From NCBI GenBank assembly GCA_900546215.1, contig URCD01000059.1:1-14203 (forward strand): a stretch of DNA of 14,203 nucleotides, in the 5' to 3' direction. This stretch comes from an uncultured Eubacteriales bacterium (GTDB lineage Bacteria > Bacillota > Clostridia > Lachnospirales > Anaerotignaceae). Made by a program: the position numbers and the translations under genes. Of this stretch, positions 1 through 4,901 are shown piece after piece. The notes beneath the pieces were generated by a model. It did not search any database, was not told where the DNA came from, and was given only the letters and a program-made list of their open reading frames with translations. How positions within the stretch are numbered: the first letter of the stretch is position 1; each line of letters begins with the position of its first letter.

Positions 1-162
1 TATCGAGTTTATTAATCATGATTTGAATTTCATAACTTCCAAATACCCCTATTTTCATTTTTTCGTAGAAAATTTTGGAGTTATCCCAATATAATCTGCC
101 ATTTTAGCTTGAAAAATACCTTTTTTATCAAAAAGCCTCTTTAATTCATTAGTTTTTATCAT
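1..162 (-). pseudogene. Cro-like HTH regulator, frameshifted and cut by the window edge
   Basis: Read from the ATG at 162 on the minus strand, this gives MIKTNELKRLFDKKGIFQAK, then MADYIGITPK, then hits TGA at 57-55. Shifting one base near the A4T4 run at about 69-76 restores FYEKMKIGVFGSYEIQIMIN and stays open to the window edge. The joined product matches the familiar small phage Cro/HTH pattern (helix-turn-helix, then K-T-F-Y-x-K-M-K-x-G-V-F-G-S-x-E); one base is missing where a Thr-like codon is expected. A good ribosome binding site (GGAGGTG, 174-168) lies 5 nt before the ATG. The gene faces away from the S24 repressor, the usual cI/cro layout. The family assignment is from remembered pattern; the frameshift is seen directly but could be a sequencing error. 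Only about 54 residues are visible. Confidence 0.7.
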
Positions 163-195
163 CTCATCACCTCCGTAACTTTTTAAGCTACCTAA

Positions 196-223
196 ATTAT
201 AGCACCTATTAGTAACTTGTCAA
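196..223 (-). promoter_or_regulatory. Promoter of the broken cro-like gene
   Basis: On the minus strand TTGACA (223-218) and TATAAT (201-196) are separated by 16 bp. Both hexamers are perfect consensus. An AGTTACT box sits in the spacer directly after the -35, and another AGTTAC (180-175) lies near the expected start of transcription, suggesting repressor binding. Confidence 0.75.
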
Positions 224-235
224 GATATTTTTTTA

Positions 236-263
236 TTGACCTGTAACCTTCTTGTGTTATAAT
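236..263 (+). promoter_or_regulatory. Promoter of the S24 repressor gene
   Basis: TTGACC (236-241) and TATAAT (258-263) are separated by 16 bp. A TGTAACC box follows the -35 and AGTTAC (266-271) lies at the expected transcription start, mirroring the opposite promoter. This supports autoregulation by the encoded repressor. Confidence 0.75.
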
Positions 264-285
264 TAAGTTACTGGAGGTGATGAAG

Positions 286-942
286 ATGACAGTAGGAGAA
301 CGAATTAAAAAGAAACGAGAAGAACTAGATATGACTCAAGTTGATTTAGCTCGTAAAATCGGTTGTACAAAGCAAACTCTTTATAAGTATGAAAGTGGCA
401 TAATAACAAATATTCCATCTGATAAAATAGAAAAAATTGCAAACGTACTGGGCACTACTCCAGCTTACTTAATGGGTTGGGATGAACCTCACGTCTACAC
501 CGATTTCAGCAAAACACCAGGCATTATGCCCCTTCCCTATACCAATGGCCGTACAGTTCCACTTATAGGCACAATCGCCTGCGGAACGCCAATACTAGCC
601 AACGAAAATGTGGAAATGGACATACCTCTGCCCGATAACATAATGGCTGATTTCTGTCTCCAGTGCAAGGGCGACAGCATGATTAATGCCCGCATATTTG
701 ACGGCGACGTGGTTTTCATAAGACAGCAGCCTACGGTTGAAAATGGTCAGATAGCGGCGGTTCTTATAGACGATACGGCCGATGTGGCGGAGGCCACGCT
801 GAAAAGGGTTTATATATATGAAGATAAAATAATGCTTGTGGCTGAAAACGCGCAATATCCTCCAATGTCCTTCGATAAGGAGCAAATGAACAGTGTAAGA
901 ATAATCGGCAAGGCTGTAGCGTTTTTAAGCGGGATTAAATAA
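286..942 (+). CDS. CI/LexA-type repressor: XRE HTH plus S24 self-cleaving domain
   Basis: A 218-residue DNA-binding repressor of a prophage or mobile element. Residues 5-62 form an XRE helix-turn-helix (ERIKKKREELDMTQVDLARK onward). Residues about 90-215 form a LexA/S24 peptidase fold, with the cleavage-loop motif IACGTPI (Cys99-Gly100), the nucleophile Ser131 in CKGDSM and the general base Lys173 in TLKRVY. Such proteins cut themselves when RecA filaments form, releasing the genes they repress. Cys-Gly instead of Ala-Gly at the scissile bond is as in UmuD. The ATG at 286 is chosen because GGAGGTGA (273-280) is 5 nt upstream; the in-frame GTG at 277 and ATG at 280 overlap that site. All catalytic residues are present, so the protein looks functional although its divergent partner is broken. 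Confidence 0.9.
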   Translation: MTVGERIKKKREELDMTQVDLARKIGCTKQTLYKYESGIITNIPSDKIEKIANVLGTTPAYLMGWDEPHVYTDFSKTPGIMPLPYTNGRTVPLIGTIACGTPILANENVEMDIPLPDNIMADFCLQCKGDSMINARIFDGDVVFIRQQPTVENGQIAAVLIDDTADVAEATLKRVYIYEDKIMLVAENAQYPPMSFDKEQMNSVRIIGKAVAFLSGIK

Positions 943-972
943 AGCCCCTTCCGGCTGCAACCAGAAGGAGCT
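943..972. terminator. Imperfect hairpin after the repressor gene
   Basis: AGCCCCTTCCGG and CCAGAAGGAGCT form a 12-position stem around a 6-nt loop directly after the stop codon. As plus-strand RNA it has two C-A mismatches; as minus-strand RNA these become G-U pairs. There is no clear U tract on either side, so its role as a terminator is uncertain. Confidence 0.4.
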
Positions 973-1058
973 ATGAGAAGAAATATTTTGGTGGATAATT
1001 CTTCCTAACAAAACAATAACATAGTTGTAAGATATTGTCAATTAGAGGAGGAGTACAT

Positions 1059-1688
1059 ATGAAAAAGAAATTTACCGCAATATTAACGGCTTTGATTTTA
1101 TCACTGGGAACGGTACCCACATACGCCCACGGCGGACGTACTGACTCGTCGGGAGGTCATCATGACTACAATAATGCCAGCGGCCTTGGCTCTTATCATT
1201 ATCATCATGGCTTTGGTCCTCATTTACACCCTAATGGTGTATGTCCTTATAGCGCTTCAGTGAGTTCGGGTACTAATAATACAACAGCACAAGCGGCACC
1301 TAAAACCTTAGGAAAAACAGTTAATTCTGATATAAATGTCTATATTAATGGATATTTTATACCAACAGTTAATTTCAACAATACTACATATGTTGTTGCT
1401 GAGGATTTAAATAACTATGGCTTTGATGTAGTGTGGAACCAGAGTGAAAGGTCATTAAAGCTCACTCCCAACACCTCCAAGAGCTTTGCAGAAGTATCAG
1501 CTTACAATTCATCGGAAATTTATGACGTGCAGGAAAGTGATATTATAACTTATTTTTATAATGGAACCTCTAAGTCTTACGTCAATGTTACTTCATATAA
1601 CATAGGTGGAAAAACAATAGTTAATCTTGCGAATATTGGTTCAAGAGTTTGGGACAGCCAGAATAGATGTGTTTATGTGACATTATAA
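1059..1688 (+). CDS. Secreted YHYH-domain protein with a copper amine oxidase N-like domain
   Basis: A 209-residue exported protein. Residues 1-23 are a signal peptide (KKK, hydrophobic core, TYA before the likely cut). Mature residues 24-64 carry the histidine-rich pattern HGGRTDSSGGHHD, GLGSYHYHHG and HLHPNGVCPY, known from many Firmicute secreted proteins as a YHYH domain. A Ser/Thr/Asn-rich linker follows, then from about residue 90 a segment (INVYINGYFIP, VVAEDLNNYGFDVVWN) resembling the copper amine oxidase N-terminal stalk domain. The His cluster suggests metal binding, but this is inference and no catalytic role is known to me. The ATG at 1059 follows AGAGGAGGAG (1044-1053). It lies between the repressor and a minus-strand HTH gene inside the decayed element, so it is probably cargo. 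Confidence 0.8.
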   Translation: MKKKFTAILTALILSLGTVPTYAHGGRTDSSGGHHDYNNASGLGSYHYHHGFGPHLHPNGVCPYSASVSSGTNNTTAQAAPKTLGKTVNSDINVYINGYFIPTVNFNNTTYVVAEDLNNYGFDVVWNQSERSLKLTPNTSKSFAEVSAYNSSEIYDVQESDIITYFYNGTSKSYVNVTSYNIGGKTIVNLANIGSRVWDSQNRCVYVTL

Positions 1689-1718
1689 AGAGCTGACTAA
1701 TTCTACTGAAAAATAGAA

Positions 1719-1748
1719 GTCCCCCTCCAGTGACAATATGAGGGGGAC
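1719..1748. terminator. Bidirectional hairpin between convergent genes
   Basis: GTCCCCCTC (1719-1727) and GAGGGGGAC (1740-1748) form a perfect 9-bp stem with a 12-nt loop. It sits between the ends of the YHYH gene and the convergent HTH gene. On the minus strand it is followed by TTCTATTTTT, a fair U tract; on the plus strand the tail is poor. Confidence 0.65.
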
Positions 1749-1767
1749 AATAATTCAAGCTACACTG
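1719..1767. repeat. Diverged repeat, copy 1 (hairpin plus AGCTACACT)
   Basis: A G/C-rich hairpin followed by GGGGGACAATAATTCAAGCTACACT. The same order occurs at 2114-2155. In this copy AGCTACACT encodes the last residues (Ser-Val-Ala) of the minus-strand HTH protein. Confidence 0.45.
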
Positions 1768-2018
1768 TTGTTAACCCTTTCTAATACTTTCCTAACATCT
1801 TCTAAAAAAGTTAAAGGATCCTGACAGTAATAGACAAGATAGATAAGTAAAGATATCGGATTACATAGATTGTGTCCATGCTCAATCTCAACATATGAAC
1901 GTTCCGATATAAGCAGCCATTCTGACATTTTGTTTTGACTGATATTTTCTGTTTTCCTTGTCATTACAAAATATGAAGCTATTAGCTTTTTCAGTTCTTC
2001 TTGATATAGTTCTTTCAT
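1755..2018 (-). CDS. Small HTH (XRE-like) protein
   Basis: An 87-residue protein with an XRE-like helix-turn-helix in the middle: residues 26-50 (ISQNKMSEWLLISERSYVEI) fit the helix-turn-helix pattern, followed by hydrophobic helices (SLLIYLVYYCQDPLTFLEDV). It probably binds DNA, perhaps its own operator. The reading frame is open further upstream to 2093, but the ATG at 2018 is preferred since a purine-rich AGAGGGCGGA lies just before it and the product then starts with the amphipathic MKELYQEELKKL. It is convergent with the YHYH gene and lies in the decayed element. Target genes are unknown. I recognise the fold type, not a named family. Confidence 0.65.
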   Translation of the reverse strand: MKELYQEELKKLIASYFVMTRKTENISQNKMSEWLLISERSYVEIEHGHNLCNPISLLIYLVYYCQDPLTFLEDVRKVLERVNNSVA

Positions 2019-2077
2019 GGTTCCGCCCTCTTTCGTTGTTCTTATAAAAAGATTAACGAAAATATGAGGTATATGCC

Positions 2078-2093
2078 ATGATATGTATATCAT
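2078..2093. promoter_or_regulatory. Perfect palindrome upstream of the small HTH gene
   Basis: ATGATAT-GT-ATATCAT has 7-bp perfect arms about 60 bp upstream of the HTH start codon. Position and symmetry fit an operator for a dimeric regulator, possibly the HTH protein itself. AT-rich palindromes occur by chance, so this is tentative. Confidence 0.3.
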
Positions 2094-2113
2094 AAGGTTA
2101 TGATAATTTAAAA

Positions 2114-2155
2114 TCCCCTCCTACTGTAATAGGAAGGGACAAATAACAGCTACAC
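2114..2155. repeat. Diverged repeat, copy 2 (hairpin plus AGCTACACT)
   Basis: TCCCCTCCT and AGGAAGGGA form an imperfect stem, followed by CAAATAACAGCTACACT, resembling 1719-1767. No HTH reading frame continues on the minus strand beyond it; instead the integrase relic begins at once. It may be the 3' remnant of a deleted second HTH gene. Confidence 0.4.
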
Positions 2156-2512
2156 TTAATGAGTTTTATCCTGACATACATTTCAGAGTTAAGCTTCCCT
2201 CAAAAGTTAAAACTGAAATGCAGATACCAGACAGCAATATTATAAACGAGTATCTAATTGCTACGAGAGGAACAGAACTCTATAAAGCTATAGTGTTAGC
2301 TGCCTTTCTACGTTGGCAATTGTACAATAGTAATGCCATATTTTATTATTCAAGAATTTATAGAAATATGTTCTGACCAGGTTGTAAATTTAACTCTGTT
2401 TCAAATAACTCATCAGTTTACATCCATTAATAAAAGGCTGGGTTATAATTTCAGGTTTCATGACTTAAGGCACTATAACGCCTCAGTTATGTTGCTTCTA
2501 AATGTTCCAGAC
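2155..2512 (+). pseudogene. Tyrosine integrase relic (phage/ICE type), internally deleted
   Basis: Two pieces in different frames are recognisable. Piece 1 (2155-2310) reads LNEFYPDIHFRVKLPSKVKT then MQIPDSNIINEYLIATRGTE and LYKAIVLAAFL, typical of the end of the core-binding domain and start of the catalytic domain. Piece 2 (about 2312-2512) reads GNCTIVMPYFIIQEF, then INKRLGYNFRFHDLRHYNAS and VMLLLNVPD, which contains the HxxR catalytic box (HDLRH). In intact relatives the Arg I region and about 60-70 residues lie between AAFL and GNRTIVMP; here the join is near 2311-2314 and out of frame. Homology stops at LNVPD, so the last His box and the Tyr nucleophile are absent, as is the N-terminus. 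It cannot be active. It points towards the 3' end of tRNA-Ser. The deletion size is estimated from memory of the family. Confidence 0.85.
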
Positions 2513-2530
2513 GCCGGTTTTCCTTGTAAA

Positions 2531-2577
2531 ATCAACAAAAATCCGGCATTGCCGATTTAATCAGCTTTGCCGGATTT
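2531..2577 (-). terminator. Intrinsic terminator of tRNA-Ser
   Basis: On the minus strand AAATCCGGCA (2577-2568) pairs perfectly with TGCCGGATTT (2548-2539), and the descending arm runs into TTTTTGTTGATTTT. It lies 11 bp beyond the tRNA 3' end. The loop contains a second complementary GGCA/TGCC pair. Confidence 0.75.
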
Positions 2578-2587
2578 AAATAAAAAA

Positions 2588-2673
2588 CGGAGGCGGTGGG
2601 ATTCGAACCCACGTGCCCTTGCGGACAACTTGATTTCGAGTCAAGCTCGTTATGACCACTTCGATACACCTCC
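2588..2673 (-). tRNA. tRNA-Ser, anticodon CGA
   Basis: An 86-nt class II tRNA. Acceptor arms GGAGGTG and CGCCTCC pair with one G-U. The anticodon arm is CTTGA-CTCGAAA-TCAAG, giving anticodon CGA, which reads the UCG serine codon. A long variable arm (about TTGTCCGCAAGGGCAC) and the T arm GTGGGTTCGAATCCCAC are clear. The discriminator base is G, as usual for tRNA-Ser. CCA is not encoded; the next bases are TTT. The gene is intact although an integrase relic lies just beyond its 3' end, as expected for an element that rebuilt the tRNA end on integration. Confidence 0.95.
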
Positions 2674-2687
2674 ATAAGCACCAAAAT

Positions 2688-2716
2688 ATTATATCACAGC
2701 GGTCTATAAAATTCAA
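2688..2716 (-). promoter_or_regulatory. Promoter of tRNA-Ser
   Basis: TTGAAT (2716-2711) and TATAAT (2693-2688) with a 17-bp spacer on the minus strand. The -10 box is 14 bp before the mature tRNA 5' end. Confidence 0.75.
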
Positions 2717-2724
2717 ATATTTTT

Positions 2725-3273
2725 TTATAAGCTTTTTCCTAGAGCCTCGGCTTTTTTTAAAAACTCCGTATTTTTTACCTCGCCCTTCTCATTTACACCT
2801 TTAGCTAAAAGAGTTCCTCTGTCATTCCATTTAAGATAATTGGCCATAAGTCTGTAGGTGGATACCATTCCATCGAAATCCTTTTCATCATCGGTTCCTC
2901 CACAGGCTATCAGCACACTTTCCTTTTCCGATATATTTCTTCCAGTATGGCTAAAGGAATACATTTTGTCTATCACTGCCTTTATTTGTGCTGTAAATGA
3001 GAACCAATACATAGGAGTTACAAATACTATAACATCACTTTTTTCAATTTCTGGAGCTATTGTATTAAATCCGTCAGTAAATGAACATGCGTTTCCTTTA
3101 GTAAAACATGTGTCACAGGCCTTACAGCCGCCTATATTCATTCTGCCCGCATCAAAACGGACTACATTATTTTCTCCTACCAGGGCTCCGTCAATGAAAG
3201 CATCCGCTAACCGGTCACTATTTCCATCTACTCTCGGACTGCCTGTAATTACAAGTATATTCTTACCAGCCAT
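2725..3273 (-). CDS. NADPH-dependent FMN reductase / iron-sulfur flavoprotein family
   Basis: A 182-residue cytoplasmic flavodoxin-fold protein. Residues 5-20 (NILVITGSPRVDGNSD) form the first strand and the phosphate loop for FMN, and residues 80-92 (DVIVFVTPMYWFS) the second FMN contact typical of the family. Between them lies Cys50-x2-Cys53-x2-Cys56-x6-Cys63 (GGCKACDTCFTKGNAC), which agrees with the compact CX2CX2CX4-7C motif that holds a 4Fe-4S cluster in archaeal iron-sulfur flavoproteins (Isf). It probably moves electrons between reduced carriers and an unknown acceptor, perhaps in oxidative stress defence. The ATG at 3273 follows GGAGGGAG. It has its own promoter upstream, and no clear terminator before the tRNA gene. 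The acceptor cannot be told from sequence. Confidence 0.85.
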   Translation of the reverse strand: MAGKNILVITGSPRVDGNSDRLADAFIDGALVGENNVVRFDAGRMNIGGCKACDTCFTKGNACSFTDGFNTIAPEIEKSDVIVFVTPMYWFSFTAQIKAVIDKMYSFSHTGRNISEKESVLIACGGTDDEKDFDGMVSTYRLMANYLKWNDRGTLLAKGVNEKGEVKNTEFLKKAEALGKSL

Positions 3274-3315
3274 TACTACTCCCTCCTGTTTTAAGAAAAA
3301 TTTTCCATAATATTT

Positions 3316-3344
3316 ATTATACCAGCTTGTATTTATATTGTAAA
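3316..3344 (-). promoter_or_regulatory. Promoter of the flavoprotein gene
   Basis: TTTACA (3344-3339) and TATAAT (3321-3316) with a 17-bp spacer on the minus strand, about 43 bp before the start codon. Confidence 0.75.
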
Positions 3345-3377
3345 TAAGCTAAAAGAATTCGGCTTTATTAAAAAGAA

Positions 3378-3400
3378 AAACGCCGTATAACACGGCGTTT
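3378..3400 (-). terminator. Intrinsic terminator of the aminotransferase gene
   Basis: AAACGCCGT (3400-3392) pairs with ACGGCGTTT (3386-3378) around a 5-nt loop, and the minus-strand tail is TTCTTTTTAATAAA. It lies 14 bp after the aminotransferase stop codon. Confidence 0.85.
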
Positions 3401-3413
3401 ATTGATATTGTTT

Positions 3414-4634
3414 TCAGGCTGTTTTTTCCATATCCCTTTCAGAGGCCAGCTTTTTTGTAAACCTTTCGATTCTCTTAACAGCTTCCATAAGGTTTTCTAA
3501 GCTTGTCGCATATGATATTCTTATATACCCTTCGCCAAAATCACCAAATGAGGTGCCCCATGCAAGCGCTACGCCCTCTTCATCCAAAAGTCTGTCTGCA
3601 AATTCCCTGCTGGTCAGCCCAAATGAAGATATATCAGGGAAAGCATAAAATGCACCTTTGGGCATACGGCATTTAATTCCCTCAATATTATTCAGCGCAT
3701 CAACCAGCCAGTCCCTTCTTTTTTTAAATTCCGCTTTCATCTGATCCACTGAATCCTGAGGCCCTGTAAGCGCTTCAATTGCACCCATCTGCGTAAATGA
3801 GCAGGTACATGAAACAGAATTAACCATAATCATCTCAAACTGCTTAATTATTTCAGTATTAGCTATACAGTAGCCTATTCTCCAGCCCGTCATTGCGTAG
3901 CTTTTTGAAAAGCCGTCAAGCACCAGGGTTCTGTTTTTAAACTCTGGCAGCGAAGCAATTGAAAATGATTCTCCCTCAAATATAAGCCTGTCATAAATTT
4001 CATCTGACAGTATAAATATATCAGGTCTGTCTTTAAGCACCTCGGCCATAGCAAGTATGTCGTCCTTATCAAAAATGCCTCCTGTAGGATTGCATGGACT
4101 GTTTATAATAATGAGCTTTGTTTTAGGTGTAATAAGACTCTTAAATTTATCTATATCCAATTTAAAATCGTTTTCTGCCGTGAGGGGAAGCGGTACCGGT
4201 ACCCCCTCCGCAAACTTTATACAGCTTTCATATATAGGGAAGCCCGGATTCGGATAAATAACCTCGTCACCAGGTCTCACCAGCGTAAGCATTGTAAAAA
4301 ACATAGTCGGTTTTCCGCCCGGAACAATAGCTACATTATCCATTGTGACATCGAGATTTTTGTATCTTTTAGCATAATCAGCAACAGTCTGCCTCAGCTC
4401 ATTATATCCAAGAGTAGGACCATATCCTGTATATCCTTCTGCCATAGCTCTGTCGGCCGCCTCCATAATATTTTGAGGAGTCTGAAAATCAGGCTGTCCT
4501 ATTTCAAGATGAATAACGTCAATTCCCTTTGCCTCCAGCGCTTTAGCCTTTGATAGTATAGCAAAAGCTGACTCTCCTTTAAATCTTCCAACTCTTTCAG
4601 CAATATATGATGGTGCTCTGTTTTCCTCTGCCAT
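3414..4634 (-). CDS. Class I/II PLP-dependent aminotransferase (aspartate aminotransferase-like)
   Basis: A 406-residue cytoplasmic transaminase of the AspC/PatA-like type, which moves an amino group from an amino acid to a 2-oxo acid using pyridoxal phosphate. Visible landmarks: EIGQPDF (45-51), YTGYGPTLGYNELR in the substrate region (68-81), NPTG with Asn182, Asp211 and Tyr214 contacting the cofactor, the Schiff-base Lys244 in GFSKSYAMTGWRIGY, and the substrate-carboxylate Arg372 in YIRISYA. Length is normal for the family. The ATG at 4634 follows GGAGGA with good spacing. It stands alone between its own promoter and terminator. Substrate choice (aspartate, alanine, aromatic) cannot be settled, so no gene symbol is given. 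Confidence 0.92.
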   Translation of the reverse strand: MAEENRAPSYIAERVGRFKGESAFAILSKAKALEAKGIDVIHLEIGQPDFQTPQNIMEAADRAMAEGYTGYGPTLGYNELRQTVADYAKRYKNLDVTMDNVAIVPGGKPTMFFTMLTLVRPGDEVIYPNPGFPIYESCIKFAEGVPVPLPLTAENDFKLDIDKFKSLITPKTKLIIINSPCNPTGGIFDKDDILAMAEVLKDRPDIFILSDEIYDRLIFEGESFSIASLPEFKNRTLVLDGFSKSYAMTGWRIGYCIANTEIIKQFEMIMVNSVSCTCSFTQMGAIEALTGPQDSVDQMKAEFKKRRDWLVDALNNIEGIKCRMPKGAFYAFPDISSFGLTSREFADRLLDEEGVALAWGTSFGDFGEGYIRISYATSLENLMEAVKRIERFTKKLASERDMEKTA

Positions 4635-4690
4635 GTTATTCCTCCTATATTCAAGGTGCTATCCACCTGTCGCGCACATTTGTCTTTATT

Positions 4691-4718
4691 ATTATAGCAT
4701 GTATTTCATATTTTGCAA
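4691..4718 (-). promoter_or_regulatory. Promoter of the aminotransferase gene
   Basis: TTGCAA (4718-4713) and TATAAT (4696-4691) with a 16-bp spacer on the minus strand, about 57 bp upstream of the start codon. Confidence 0.65.
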
Positions 4719-4774
4719 CTTAAAAATGGAATTTTAATAAAATTTAGGCGCTCATATTTTATTCCAATAAAAAA

Positions 4775-4794
4775 GGAGAGTTAATTAACTCTCC
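4775..4794 (-). terminator. Palindromic terminator downstream of the HtrA gene
   Basis: GGAGAGTT-AATT-AACTCTCC is a perfect palindrome. On the minus strand it is followed at once by TTTTTTATTGG, an intrinsic terminator signature. It ends transcription from the protease gene before the aminotransferase promoter. The plus-strand tail (AAGTTTT) is weaker. Confidence 0.8.
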
Positions 4795-4834
4795 AAGTTT
4801 TATAAGGGGGACATTATTAATTTATAACAGCAAA

Positions 4835-4851
4835 GCCGCATAAGCTGCGGC
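4835..4851 (-). terminator. Second hairpin downstream of the HtrA gene
   Basis: GCCGCA and TGCGGC form a 6-bp stem with a 5-nt loop, about 50 bp after the protease stop codon. The minus-strand tail TTTGCTGTT is a poor U tract. It could be a weak first terminator or an RNA end-protecting hairpin. Confidence 0.4.
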
Positions 4852-4901
4852 CCGCATGTATATCTAAACCTAACGGCTTGTCGGAGGCCGCAGGATTGTT
4901 T

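Larger units (their letters stand above)
160..288. promoter_or_regulatory. Mirror-symmetric operator region with four GTAAC boxes
   Basis: The two divergent genes share start regions as an inverted repeat: TCATCACCTCC plus GTAACTT on the left (163-182) matches the reverse complement of 264-285 with small gaps. GTAAC boxes lie at 175-180, 212-217, 243-248 and, inverted, at 266-271. Two boxes lie inside the promoter spacers and two near the transcription starts. This is the arrangement expected for a CI/Cro-type switch. Binding itself is inferred. Confidence 0.6.

Noticed and set aside
595..885. Minus-strand frame of 96 codons inside the repressor gene.
   Set aside because: It overlaps the conserved S24 domain and has no start signals.
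2858..3310. Plus-strand frame of 150 codons.
   Set aside because: It is antisense to the flavoprotein gene, which has clear FMN and cysteine motifs, and has no ribosome binding site.
4201..4260. Considered a frameshift in the aminotransferase gene because of other open frames nearby.
   Set aside because: The 406-residue frame is continuous and all family motifs occur in order.
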